Source of the DNA: Scandinavium ludwigii_A | GTDB lineage: Bacteria; Pseudomonadota; Gammaproteobacteria; Enterobacterales; Enterobacteriaceae | Length of the DNA stretch: 64,000 bases | Reading direction: 5' to 3' | Assembly: GCA_050516505.1 (NCBI GenBank) | Contig: CP191518.1 | Span: 1,240,001 to 1,304,000, forward strand | In this document: one piece after another, positions 33,367-42,315 of the stretch | How the letters are laid out: every line of letters starts with the position of its first letter | How positions within the stretch are numbered: position 1 is the first letter of the stretch | Position numbers and translations under genes: made by a program | The notes under the pieces: generated by a model | Told to the model about the DNA's origin: nothing | The model's database searches: none | What the model saw: the letters and a program-made list of their open reading frames with translations, nothing else

Positions 33367-34224
33367 ATGAGCGATTCGCAGTTACTGGAAAGAATTACCC
33401 TCGAACACCAGGCTATTTCCTTTAACCGGTTGTGGGGCTCCAGCGCGTTGTATTATCACTGGCATCAGTGCGTGGAGTTTCTCTATATTTCGCAGGGCTA
33501 TGGGATCGTGGTGGTCGACAATCAGCACTACACCGCGCGCCCGGGCCGGCTGTTTATCTTCCCGCCGTTTCGGCTGCACAAAGTGCATGTCGATGAAAGC
33601 GATCGGAATCATTATCACCGCTCCACCATGCATATTGAGCAGTCGGCGGTGGAAAGCAACCTGCAACAGTTCCCGCGTTTTCAGGCGCAGTTTGCCCGCC
33701 TGGCCGCCAGCCATGCGCCAGCTCAGGCTTACGATCTCAGCGATCATGCGGAGTATATGGAAACCGTGCTGGCGAATTTTGCCGCGCTCGAATCAAAGGC
33801 GCACTACCCAGCAGACGACGTGGCGTTCTTAACGATGCAGATTATGTCGCTGCTGCCCGCGTTACCGCAGGCCAGCGTGCCGCAGCAGCAAACCGCGTCG
33901 GCGCAAATCATGCAGTGGCTGGAAGCGCATTACGGTGAGAAGTTTTCGCTGGAGGATTTGGCGCGGGATATTGGGCTTTCCCGCAGCTATACGTCACGCA
34001 TTTTTCGCCAACAGACCGGTGGCAGCATTCACGAATATTTGCTCACCCGACGGCTGAAGCGCAGCTGTGATTTACTGCGCACCAGTGAAATGAGCGTCGA
34101 TGCGATTGCGGCGAAAGTCGGTTTTCAGGAGGTGACCTACTTCATCACCTGCTTTAAACGGATGATGCGCCAGACGCCGTTGCAGTATCGCAAACAGGCG
34201 CAGCAGCGCATTAATCTGCTTTGA
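33367..34224 (+). CDS. AraC/XylS-family regulator of the island
   Basis: A 285-residue transcription factor. Residues 20-110 form a cupin-like effector domain (YHWHQCVEFLYISQGYG, PGRLFIFPPFRLHKVHVDE). Residues 190-280 form the AraC double helix-turn-helix: FSLEDLARDIGLSRSYTSRIF and MSVDAIAAKVGFQEVTYFIT, ending FKRMMRQTPLQYRKQ. It is divergent from the DUF2264-MFS-GH88 operon across 227 bp and is probably its sugar-responsive activator. Its end overlaps the convergent mnmC by 14 bp, which places the island's edge inside the mnmC 3' end. Confidence 0.88.
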   Translation: MSDSQLLERITLEHQAISFNRLWGSSALYYHWHQCVEFLYISQGYGIVVVDNQHYTARPGRLFIFPPFRLHKVHVDESDRNHYHRSTMHIEQSAVESNLQQFPRFQAQFARLAASHAPAQAYDLSDHAEYMETVLANFAALESKAHYPADDVAFLTMQIMSLLPALPQASVPQQQTASAQIMQWLEAHYGEKFSLEDLARDIGLSRSYTSRIFRQQTGGSIHEYLLTRRLKRSCDLLRTSEMSVDAIAAKVGFQEVTYFITCFKRMMRQTPLQYRKQAQQRINLL

Positions 34225-36220
34225 TTACCGCTTTGCCTTTCAGCAGCTTACGCACCCACAACCGGTTCGGATTCAGCGCTGCCAGGGTTCTGGCGTCCAG
34301 CGGCAGGGGTTCATGACTCATCTGTGAGGCCAGAATGTCAGCCAACAGTGGGGCAGAGCACAGGCCGCGTGAACCCAGGCCGCCGAGCATAAACAGGCTG
34401 GTGTGAATCGGCGCAGATTTGGCATTGTCACGTTTTTCAGCCAGCGTGGCGTAGGTTTCCAGCGTTTGCGGATAATCCGGCACGTTACCCATCATCGGTA
34501 AATGATCGCGCGTGGCGCAGCGCACGCCGCAGCGGGCTTCCCCGTCGCTGACGTCCACTTCCTGTGCCCACGCGGCGTCCGGGAAACAGTCGAGCAAACG
34601 CTGCCGATTATGCTGCTGATCCTCTTCGCTGTAGACCATGTCCGTTTGCCCGCGATGGTAGCTGGCCCCGATGCAGTGCTGCTGGTTGTGCGGATTTTGT
34701 GGCGTGAGATAACCGTCGTAGCACAGAACCTGGCGTAATTTCCCCAGTTCCGGCGTGGTCGGAATATGGCTGACCTGACCGCCCACCGCAGACACCGGCA
34801 ACTCCGCCGTTTGCGTGAACTGATTGATCTGATGGCCGTTGGCGAGGACTACATTGGCATGATGTTTCGTTACGCCGTTCGCGAAGTGCAGCGCCCAGCC
34901 GTTGGCCTGCGCGTCGAGCGTGTCGCAACGATAATTCCAGTGAACGTTCAGCCCATTCTCAGAGGCCAGCTCGATAACCGCCGCCGTGAGCTGCGCTGGA
35001 CACAACCAACCACCGAGCGGGTATTGAATACCCGCGCAGCCCGTGTCGATGCCGAGCGCACGCTGCACTTCGGCCTTGTCCACTGCAACCGCAATTTCAG
35101 GTGGCAGTGCGAGTTTCAGCATCTGAGCAATTTTGTGGCTGCTTTTTTCATCCCAGCCAAGCTGCGTCACGCCGCACCAATCGTGATCGAACGCCACGGG
35201 CAGGGAGTCGTACAGACGGCGCGCAAAGGTGAACGCCGCCGGGAAGAAGGTTTCCATCGCCGGATCGTGAGCGCTGAGCAACGGATAGAGCGCGCCCTGG
35301 CGATTGCCGGATGCGCCCTGTGCCGGAACGTCGTCTTCACAATACAGCGTGACCTGCCAGCCGCGGCGCAGCAGCGCCAGAGACAGCAGCGCGCTGGCGA
35401 TACCGCCGCCAATAATCGCCGTTTCACGTGTTTCGCTTCCGCTGCGGGCAAACCACGGCGCAGTGGTAGTTGCTGGTTGAGAATCATCCCGATACCCGGT
35501 CAGCATTTCTCGTTTGCGCCCAAAGCCTTTGCTCTTTTTCATGCAAAAACCGGCGTCGTTTAAGCCGCGACGCACAAAGCCCGCCGAGGTAAACGTCGCC
35601 ACCGTGGCACCGGGGCGCGCCAGTTTTGCCATCGCGTTAAACAGCGTTGGCGTCCACATATCCGGATTTTTGGCGGGCGCAAAGCCGTCGAGGAACCACG
35701 CATCGACCTGCTGATTTAAGGTGTCATCAAGGGTGTCGACCAGTTCATTAATGTCGCCAAACCACAGATCCAGCGTGACCCGGCCCGCATCGAGTATTAA
35801 GCGGTGACAGCCGGAAAAGGGCAGAGGCCATTGCGCCTGTAACTGCGCGGCAAACTCGGCCAGTTCAGGCCAGTGTTGATGCGCAAGTTTCAGGTCGTTC
35901 AGGCGCAGCGGGAATTTTTCGAAACTGATAAAATGCAATCTTTGTAGCGTAGCCTCAGGCTGCGAGTCGCGAAAAGTCTTAAATGCCTGCCAGAGTGTGA
36001 GGAAATTCAAACCGGTACCAAATCCACTCTCAGCAACCACCAGATGGGATCGGTCGTGCGTCGTAAAGCGCTCCGTTAGCCGGTTTCCTCCAAGAAAAAC
36101 GTATCGGGTCTCTTCCAGTCCGTTATCATTAGAAAAGTAGACGTCATCAAAATCTCGGGAAACAGGTGTACCCTCATTGTTAAATTCGAGGTTGGCAGGT
36201 TGTATGGCGTTTTGTTTCAC
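34211..36220 (-). CDS. mnmC: tRNA 5-methylaminomethyl-2-thiouridine bifunctional enzyme MnmC
   Basis: A 669-residue enzyme finishing mnm5s2U at the tRNA wobble position. The N-terminal half is a SAM methyltransferase (VAESGFGTGLNFLTLW near residue 60; DAWFLDGFAPAKNPDMW near 175) and the C-terminal half an FAD-dependent demodification oxidase (IIGGGIASALLSLALLRRGW near 270). Start GTG at 36220 (read as MKQNAIQPANLEF) agrees with E. coli MnmC; the frame continues 87 codons upstream into fabB's promoter, which is not coding. The ribosome site is weak. Divergent from fabB. Confidence 0.95.
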   Translation of the reverse strand: MKQNAIQPANLEFNNEGTPVSRDFDDVYFSNDNGLEETRYVFLGGNRLTERFTTHDRSHLVVAESGFGTGLNFLTLWQAFKTFRDSQPEATLQRLHFISFEKFPLRLNDLKLAHQHWPELAEFAAQLQAQWPLPFSGCHRLILDAGRVTLDLWFGDINELVDTLDDTLNQQVDAWFLDGFAPAKNPDMWTPTLFNAMAKLARPGATVATFTSAGFVRRGLNDAGFCMKKSKGFGRKREMLTGYRDDSQPATTTAPWFARSGSETRETAIIGGGIASALLSLALLRRGWQVTLYCEDDVPAQGASGNRQGALYPLLSAHDPAMETFFPAAFTFARRLYDSLPVAFDHDWCGVTQLGWDEKSSHKIAQMLKLALPPEIAVAVDKAEVQRALGIDTGCAGIQYPLGGWLCPAQLTAAVIELASENGLNVHWNYRCDTLDAQANGWALHFANGVTKHHANVVLANGHQINQFTQTAELPVSAVGGQVSHIPTTPELGKLRQVLCYDGYLTPQNPHNQQHCIGASYHRGQTDMVYSEEDQQHNRQRLLDCFPDAAWAQEVDVSDGEARCGVRCATRDHLPMMGNVPDYPQTLETYATLAEKRDNAKSAPIHTSLFMLGGLGSRGLCSAPLLADILASQMSHEPLPLDARTLAALNPNRLWVRKLLKGKAVIKAD

Positions 36221-36296
36221 GTAAGTTACTCGCAGTGCAAGGCGTCCGGCGATCTTAGCGATGTGTGCCGGGTGGCGCAAATTTATACTTAATTTG

Positions 36297-36313
36297 TCTG
36301 ATCGGACTTGTTC
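36297..36313. promoter_or_regulatory. FadR activator site of fabB
   Basis: TCTGATCGGACTTGTTC, a FadR-type site about 75 bp before the fabB start, at the place where FadR activates E. coli fabB. Confidence 0.65.
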
Positions 36314-36331
36314 AGCGTACAAGTGTACGCT
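36314..36331. promoter_or_regulatory. FabR operator of fabB
   Basis: AGCGTACAAGTGTACGCT, an 18-bp palindrome with two mismatched positions in the centre, directly next to the FadR site. It fits the FabR box through which unsaturated acyl thioesters repress fabA and fabB. Confidence 0.75.
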
Positions 36332-36380
36332 ATTGTGCGACTCGAAACTTAAAATAGTATATGACTTACAGAGGTATTGA

Positions 36381-37598
36381 ATGAAACGTGCAGTGATTAC
36401 TGGCCTGGGCATCGTTTCCAGCATCGGTAGCAACCAGCAGGAAGTCCTGGAATCTCTGCGTGAAGGACGCTCGGGGATCACTTTCTCTCAAGAATTCAAA
36501 GATTCTGGTATGCGTAGCCACGTATGGGGTAACGTCAAACTGGACACCACCGGTCTGATCGACCGCAAAGTGGTCCGTTTCATGAACGATGCCTCTATCT
36601 ATGCTTACCTCTCAATGCAGCAGGCTGTTGAAGATGCTGGCTTGAAAGAAGACGTTTATCAGAACAACCCACGCGTGGGCCTGATTGCAGGTTCCGGTGG
36701 TTCGTCTAAATCTCAGGTATTCGGCGCAGACGCTATGCGTAGCCCGCGTGGCCTGAAAGCGGTCGGTCCTTACGTTGTGACCAAAGCGATGGCGTCTGCG
36801 GTTTCCGCATGTCTCGCAACCCCGTTCAAAATTCACGGTGTGAACTACTCCATCAGCTCCGCGTGTGCGACTTCTGCACACTGCATCGGCAGCGCGGTTG
36901 AGCAAATTCAGCTGGGCAAACAGGACATCGTATTTGCTGGCGGCGGCGAAGAGCTGTGCTGGGAAATGGCCTGTGAGTTCGACGCGATGGGCGCACTGTC
37001 TACTAAATATAATGAAACCCCAGAAAAAGCGTCCCGTACCTATGATGCGAGCCGTGACGGTTTCGTTATCGCAGGCGGCGGCGGTATGGTTGTGGTTGAA
37101 GAACTGGAACACGCTCTGGCACGTGGCGCACATATCTACGCAGAAGTTGTTGGCTACGGCGCAACCTCTGATGGCGCAGACATGGTTGCTCCATCGGGTG
37201 AAGGCGCAGTACGCTGCATGAAGCTGGCGATGGACGGTGTTGATTCTCCAATCGACTACCTGAACTCCCACGGTACTTCTACGCCAGTTGGCGACGTGAA
37301 AGAACTGGGCGCTATCCGTGAAGTCTTCGGTGACAACACGCCAGCGATTTCCGCGACCAAAGCGATGACCGGCCACTCTCTGGGTGCCGCAGGCGTTCAG
37401 GAAGCAATCTACTCTCTGTTGATGCTGGAACATGGCTTTGTCGCCCCAAGCATCAACATCGACGAGATGGACGAGAAGGCTGAAGGCCTGAACATTGTGA
37501 CCCAGCCGACCGAACGTGAGCTGAACACCGTGATGTCCAACAGCTTCGGCTTCGGTGGCACCAACGCCACTCTGGTTATGCGTAAGCTGAAAGCGTAA
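36381..37598 (+). CDS. fabB: 3-oxoacyl-ACP synthase I (FabB)
   Basis: A 405-residue ketoacyl synthase essential for unsaturated fatty acid elongation; a cytosolic dimer. The nucleophilic Cys is in SISSACATSAHCIGSA near residue 163, and the two catalytic His are in LNSHGTSTPVGD near 298 and KAMTGHSLGAAG near 333. The glycine-rich end SFGFGGTNATLVM is typical. Length is one less than the E. coli protein. Start follows GAGGT. Controlled by the adjacent FadR and FabR sites and ended by a strong terminator. Confidence 0.97.
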   Translation: MKRAVITGLGIVSSIGSNQQEVLESLREGRSGITFSQEFKDSGMRSHVWGNVKLDTTGLIDRKVVRFMNDASIYAYLSMQQAVEDAGLKEDVYQNNPRVGLIAGSGGSSKSQVFGADAMRSPRGLKAVGPYVVTKAMASAVSACLATPFKIHGVNYSISSACATSAHCIGSAVEQIQLGKQDIVFAGGGEELCWEMACEFDAMGALSTKYNETPEKASRTYDASRDGFVIAGGGGMVVVEELEHALARGAHIYAEVVGYGATSDGADMVAPSGEGAVRCMKLAMDGVDSPIDYLNSHGTSTPVGDVKELGAIREVFGDNTPAISATKAMTGHSLGAAGVQEAIYSLLMLEHGFVAPSINIDEMDEKAEGLNIVTQPTERELNTVMSNSFGFGGTNATLVMRKLKA

Positions 37599-37618
37599 TT
37601 ACTACGCCAGATGAATGA

Positions 37619-37643
37619 AAGGAGCCGAAAGGCTCTTTTTTTT
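37619..37643 (+). terminator. Terminator of fabB
   Basis: AAGGAGCC-GAAA-GGCTCTTTTTTTT: a stable tetraloop hairpin and T run. Confidence 0.88.
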
Positions 37644-37814
37644 GTCCGTGATTCAGCATTGACAGCCACGTCGATTCGCAGGCAAACTTCAGCCCTAACA
37701 TTGTCATCGCGATAATGCGTAAGCGTTTAACGTCATCCAACGCACCTTAATCCTGATGTTCAGGTAGAGGGGGCGTGGCATTTCCCCGCCTTACTCTGCG
37801 TTATGGAGTAATGC

Positions 37815-38993
37815 ATGTCTGCAGTAAAAGAATCTGTAAAAACCTCTTCAGCGAATACTTCGCTGTTTCGCATCGCCTTTGCGGTGTTCCTCACCTATAT
37901 GACCGTGGGCCTGCCTTTACCGGTTATTCCGCTGTTTGTGCACAATGAACTTGGCTACGGCAACATGATGGTCGGTTTTGCCGTCGGTATTCAATTCCTC
38001 GCCACCGTTTTAACGCGCGGCTATGCCGGGCGTCTGGCCGATCAACGCGGAGCGAAACGCTCAGCATTACAAGGCATGTTCGCCTGTGGTCTGGCTGGCG
38101 GGGCCTGGCTGCTGGCGGCCCTGCTGCCAATTGGCGCCGAAGCCAAATTTGCCCTGCTGGTGGTCGGGCGTCTGATCCTCGGGTTTGGTGAAAGCCAACT
38201 GCTGACCGGGACATTGACCTGGGGCATGGGGCTGGTGGGCCCAACGCGTTCCGGCAAGGTGATGTCATGGAACGGGATGGCGATTTACGGTGCGCTGGCG
38301 GCCGGTGCGCCGCTGGGCTTACTCATTCACAGCCATTTCGGCTATGCCGCACTGGCGGGAACCACCATGGTACTGCCGCTGCTGGCCTGGGCGTTTAACG
38401 GCTCGGTGCGTAAAGTGCCTGCGCATGCCGGTGAGCGTCCGTCTTTGTGGAGCGTGGTCGGGCTTATCTGGAAGCCGGGTATGGGGCTGGCCTTACAGGG
38501 CGTGGGTTTTGCGGTAATCGGCACCTTTATTTCGCTCTATTTTATGAGTCACGGCTGGGCAATGGCGGGCTTCACACTGACCGCTTTTGGCGGCGCGTTC
38601 GTGCTGATGCGTATTCTGTTTGGCTGGATGCCCGACCGTTTCGGCGGGGTGAACGTGGCAACGGTTTCACTGCTGGTGGAAACCGTGGGGCTGCTCCTGC
38701 TGTGGCAGGCACCAAATGCCTGGGTTGCGCTGGCAGGTGCGGCATTAACCGGAGCCGGTTGTTCGCTTATCTTCCCGGCGCTGGGCGTTGAGGTCGTGAA
38801 GCGCGTTCCGCAGCAGGTACGCGGCACGGCGCTTGGCGGCTATGCCGCGTTTCAGGATATCTCATACGGCGTAACCGGGCCGCTCGCAGGGCTGCTTGCG
38901 ACCTCGTTTGGTTACTCGTCGGTATTTCTGGCCGGTGCGATTTCCGCAGTGGTCGGGATTGTGGTCACCCTGGTGTCGTTTCGTCGGGCTTAG
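37815..38993 (+). CDS. yfcJ: MFS transporter YfcJ
   Basis: A 392-residue major-facilitator permease with 12 predicted helices, of the YfcJ/YhhS (arabinose-efflux-like) group; its substrate is not established. The A motif GYAGRLADQRGAKRS lies near residue 68 and the repeat-related GWMPDRFGGV near 275. Length equals E. coli YfcJ. It is convergent with flk and overlaps it by 4 bp. Confidence 0.92.
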   Translation: MSAVKESVKTSSANTSLFRIAFAVFLTYMTVGLPLPVIPLFVHNELGYGNMMVGFAVGIQFLATVLTRGYAGRLADQRGAKRSALQGMFACGLAGGAWLLAALLPIGAEAKFALLVVGRLILGFGESQLLTGTLTWGMGLVGPTRSGKVMSWNGMAIYGALAAGAPLGLLIHSHFGYAALAGTTMVLPLLAWAFNGSVRKVPAHAGERPSLWSVVGLIWKPGMGLALQGVGFAVIGTFISLYFMSHGWAMAGFTLTAFGGAFVLMRILFGWMPDRFGGVNVATVSLLVETVGLLLLWQAPNAWVALAGAALTGAGCSLIFPALGVEVVKRVPQQVRGTALGGYAAFQDISYGVTGPLAGLLATSFGYSSVFLAGAISAVVGIVVTLVSFRRA

Positions 38994-39991
38994 TACAGGA
39001 CCCACAATAGGAAGATAATCACCAGCAGCCCAACCAGCATTAGTCCTGGGCGGGCTGACATCGCTTTCATGTTCTCGATGATCGGCGTGAACGGGTTAAA
39101 GATCGGCTGAATATAACGGGTATCGACGGTGTCCTGCGCGCGTTCGACGCGCTTGAGGAACACCTGATTCAGCAGGTCCTGCACCTGCGCCTGGGTTAAC
39201 ACCGTTTGCGGCGTCGCTTGCCAGGTTTGCTGGGCATAGTCGCGCAGGGCGTTAAACTCCTGCGTTTCCATCGGCTGTTTCAGCGCCGCCTGTAGCGAGT
39301 TAAGCGTCGGTGCTTTCTGGTCGCTCAGCGTCTGACGCGCCTGCAGCCAGGTCATCAACTGGTTGAAGTGTTTCGCCGGGATGAGATCGCCGGTTTTCAC
39401 CCCTGAAAGCTCAAGCATTGACTGCCAAATCATCTTGCTGGATTCCCCGGTCGCCGCGGCGACTTTGGTCACCATCTGATTCAGCGTGTTGTGCTCGGCA
39501 GGCAGTAACGACCTGTCCGTGGCGGGGCGCTGTTGCGGTTGCGGAATGGCCAGTTCGTTATTTTGCAGAAGCTGCAGGACATTTTTAAGCTGATCAGGCG
39601 TCAGCTGGCTTAACGTCGTGTGACCATACTGCTGGCGGATAAAATCGCTCACCGCTTGACGGTTATTCCCCTGGCTCAGCAGTTCGGTCAACTGAGCGAC
39701 AATCTGGCGCACTTCGTGAGTCTGCTGGGCGTTGACCAGTCTCTGATTGAGGTTCTGTTCCGCCGCAGGGAAGTGCCTTGAGAGCAGCTGCGCATCATTC
39801 TTCAGACCCAAATCGTGTTTCATCCCAGCCCACACCCCGGCGCTTTGCTGCGACGTCAGCGCGACAAGGCGCGTGATCAGCCGTTCGAGCACGGTGCGCT
39901 GCTGGGTGGAGAGCGGTTGCTCACCGATGTGATTCGTCGTTGCTGCTTCCCCCGGAGGGCGGGCGGGCACGCCTGAAATAGGTTGCGTCAT
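38990..39991 (-). CDS. flk: Flagellar biosynthesis regulator Flk
   Basis: A 333-residue protein rich in Gln and Leu, with one transmembrane helix at the extreme C-terminus (GLMLVGLLVIIFLLWVLY), so the bulk faces the cytosol. Flk was identified in Salmonella as sensing P- and L-ring assembly and restraining premature FlgM export. Start MTQPISGVPARPPGE resembles E. coli Flk. Convergent with yfcJ and divergent from pdxB. Confidence 0.9.
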   Translation of the reverse strand: MTQPISGVPARPPGEAATTNHIGEQPLSTQQRTVLERLITRLVALTSQQSAGVWAGMKHDLGLKNDAQLLSRHFPAAEQNLNQRLVNAQQTHEVRQIVAQLTELLSQGNNRQAVSDFIRQQYGHTTLSQLTPDQLKNVLQLLQNNELAIPQPQQRPATDRSLLPAEHNTLNQMVTKVAAATGESSKMIWQSMLELSGVKTGDLIPAKHFNQLMTWLQARQTLSDQKAPTLNSLQAALKQPMETQEFNALRDYAQQTWQATPQTVLTQAQVQDLLNQVFLKRVERAQDTVDTRYIQPIFNPFTPIIENMKAMSARPGLMLVGLLVIIFLLWVLY

Positions 39992-40096
39992 TATAAATCC
40001 TGAATGTCCGTCGGTGTTCTCAAGGCTCAGTGTTCCTGGCCGCGAGATTATGGCACACTTCCCCGGTTAACTCTCGTTCCAGACAGGTACTGTACC

Positions 40097-41233
40097 GTGA
40101 AAATCCTTGTTGATGAAAATATGCCCTATGCCCGCGAGCTATTCAGCCGTTTGGGTGATGTAAAGGCGGTCCCTGGCCGTCCAATTCCACAGCATGAGCT
40201 GGATGATGCCGATGCGTTAATGGTGCGCTCAGTCACCAAAGTGAATGAGGCGCTGTTGGCAGGGAAGGGGATTAAATTCGTGGGTACCGCAACAGCGGGT
40301 ACCGACCATGTCGATGAGAAATGGCTGGCACAGGCTGGAATCGGTTTTTCTGCCGCCCCCGGCTGCAACGCCATTGCGGTGGTGGAATACGTCTTTTCAT
40401 CCCTGCTGATGTTGGCCGAGCGTGACGGTTTCGCGCTGGCTGACCGCACCGTCGGGATCGTCGGCGTGGGTAACGTCGGTGGCCGTTTGCAAAAACGTCT
40501 CGAAGCGTTAGGGATCCGCACGCTGTTATGCGATCCACCGCGTGCCGATCACGGCGACGAAGGGGATTTCCGCAGCCTCGACGACCTGGTGCAAAACGCC
40601 GATATTCTGACTTTCCACACGCCGCTGTTTAAAGACGGGCCGTATAAGTCGCTGCATCTGGCCGACGACGCGCTGATTTCGCGCCTGAAGCCTGGCGCTA
40701 TTCTGATAAACGCCTGCCGTGGGCCGGTGGTAGATAACGCTGCGCTGCTCAAATGCTTACAGGCAGGCCAGGATTTAAGCGTGGTGCTGGACGTCTGGGA
40801 GCCGGAGCCTGAACTCAATACCGAGCTGCTGTCGCTCGTCGATATCGGCACCGCACACATCGCGGGCTATACGCTGGAAGGCAAAGCGCGCGGCACCACT
40901 CAGGTGTTTGAGGCCTATAGCGAGTTTATCGGCAATCGCCACCAGGTGTCGTTGGATACACTGCTGCCTGCGCCGGAATTTGGCCGCATTACGCTGCACG
41001 GTCCACTCGATCAGGCGACGCTAAAAAGGCTGGTGCATTTGGTGTATGATGTGCGCCGCGATGATGCGCCGCTGCGGAAAGTGGCGGGTATTCCTGGCGA
41101 ATTCGACAAGCTGCGTAAAAACTATTCTGAACGTCGTGAGTGGTCTTCGTTGAACGTCCTGTGTGACGATGAGCAGGCAGCCATTCTGCTCAAAAATCTG
41201 GGATTCAACGCCGTTCATCACGCAGCGCATTAA
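40097..41233 (+). CDS. pdxB: Erythronate-4-phosphate dehydrogenase PdxB
   Basis: A 378-residue D-2-hydroxyacid dehydrogenase of pyridoxal phosphate synthesis, oxidising 4-phosphoerythronate with tightly bound NAD. The NAD motif GIVGVGNVGGRL is near residue 120; the catalytic Arg is in NACRGPVVDN, Glu in WEPEPELN and His in TAHIAGYTLEG (near 254). A C-terminal PdxB dimerisation domain follows. Start is GTG at 40097 (VKILVDENMPYARE), matching E. coli, rather than a farther upstream codon near flk. Confidence 0.96.
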   Translation: MKILVDENMPYARELFSRLGDVKAVPGRPIPQHELDDADALMVRSVTKVNEALLAGKGIKFVGTATAGTDHVDEKWLAQAGIGFSAAPGCNAIAVVEYVFSSLLMLAERDGFALADRTVGIVGVGNVGGRLQKRLEALGIRTLLCDPPRADHGDEGDFRSLDDLVQNADILTFHTPLFKDGPYKSLHLADDALISRLKPGAILINACRGPVVDNAALLKCLQAGQDLSVVLDVWEPEPELNTELLSLVDIGTAHIAGYTLEGKARGTTQVFEAYSEFIGNRHQVSLDTLLPAPEFGRITLHGPLDQATLKRLVHLVYDVRRDDAPLRKVAGIPGEFDKLRKNYSERREWSSLNVLCDDEQAAILLKNLGFNAVHHAAH

Positions 41234-41246
41234 TGTCTTCTTAATA

Positions 41247-41284
41247 CGCCCGGCCAGATACTCTGGCGGGGCGGCTATTTTTAT
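41247..41284 (+). terminator. Hairpin between pdxB and usg (attenuator-like)
   Basis: CGCCCGGCCAGATACTCTGG followed by CGGGGCGG folds into a GC-rich stem and is followed by CTATTTTTATTT. It may reduce read-through from pdxB into usg-truA-dedA. Confidence 0.45.
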
Positions 41285-41301
41285 TTCTGGAGTAAATCAC
41301 C

Positions 41302-42315
41302 ATGTCTGAAGGCTGGAATATTGCCGTACTGGGCGCAACGGGTGCCGTAGGTGTTGCCCTGCTTGAAACTCTTGCAGAGCGTCAGTTCCCGGTGGGAGAG
41401 ATTTACGGTCTGGCGCGTAGCGAAAGCGCGGGCGAATCCCTGCGTTACGAAGGTAAAACCGTGCGCGTGCAGGACGTTGCCGAGTTTGACTGGACTCAGG
41501 TTCAGCTGGCCTTTTTTGCCGCCGGCGTTGAAGCCTCTGCGGCCTGGGCTGATGAAGCCGCTAACGCGGGCTGTCTGGTGATTGATTTAAGCGGTCTGTT
41601 CGCGCTGGAGCCAGACGTTCCGCTGGTTGTGCCAGACGTCAACCCGTTTGCACTGGCGGATTACCGTAACCGCAATATCGTGGCGGTGCCGGACAGCTTG
41701 ACCAGCCAACTGCTGACTGCGCTGAAGCCGCTGATCGACGACGGTGGCCTGTCGCGTATCGCGGTAACCAGCCTGATGTCGGCTTCTTCACAGGGCAAAA
41801 AAGCCGTCGATGCGCTGGCAGGGCAGAGCGCCAAGCTGCTGAACGGTATTCCGATTGATGAAGATGATTTCTTCGGCCGCCAGCTCGCCTTCAACATGCT
41901 GCCATTGCTGGTTGACCGTGAAGGTGGCATCGCAGAAGAACGTCGTATTGTCGATCAGGCCCGCAAAATCATGCAGGACGAAGGCCTGATGATTTCTGCA
42001 CAGTGCGTACGTGCGCCGGTGTTTTATGGTCTGGCGCAGATGGTCAGCTTCGAAGCGCTGCGCCCGCTGGCGGCAGAAGAAGCGCGCGACGCGTTCGAGC
42101 GCACTGAAGATATTGCCCTGTCTGCGGATACTGATTTCCCGACTCAGGTGTCCGATGCCTCCGGCAGTTCGCACCTTTCTGTAGGCTGCGTGCGTAATGA
42201 CTACGGCATGCCAGAGCAAATTCAGTTTTGGTCGGTGGCCGATAACGTCCGTTTTGGCGGCGCGCTGATGGCGGTGAAAATCGCTGAGAAACTGGTTCAG
42301 GAGTATATGTACTGA
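41302..42315 (+). CDS. usg: Aspartate-semialdehyde dehydrogenase-like protein Usg
   Basis: A 337-residue paralogue of aspartate-semialdehyde dehydrogenase with unknown role. The NADP-binding start VLGATGAVGVALLETLAER and the dimerisation domain are kept. Where true ASADHs have the catalytic Cys in a PNC motif, this protein reads VAVPDSLTSQL, so the nucleophile seems lost and it is probably not a dehydrogenase. It overlaps truA by one base (TGATG) and so is coupled to it. Confidence 0.92.
   Translation: MSEGWNIAVLGATGAVGVALLETLAERQFPVGEIYGLARSESAGESLRYEGKTVRVQDVAEFDWTQVQLAFFAAGVEASAAWADEAANAGCLVIDLSGLFALEPDVPLVVPDVNPFALADYRNRNIVAVPDSLTSQLLTALKPLIDDGGLSRIAVTSLMSASSQGKKAVDALAGQSAKLLNGIPIDEDDFFGRQLAFNMLPLLVDREGGIAEERRIVDQARKIMQDEGLMISAQCVRAPVFYGLAQMVSFEALRPLAAEEARDAFERTEDIALSADTDFPTQVSDASGSSHLSVGCVRNDYGMPEQIQFWSVADNVRFGGALMAVKIAEKLVQEYMY

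Noticed and set aside
36221..36481. 87-codon N-terminal extension of mnmC
   Set aside because: It would run through the FadR/FabR-controlled fabB promoter and the fabB start; family alignment starts at the GTG at 36220.
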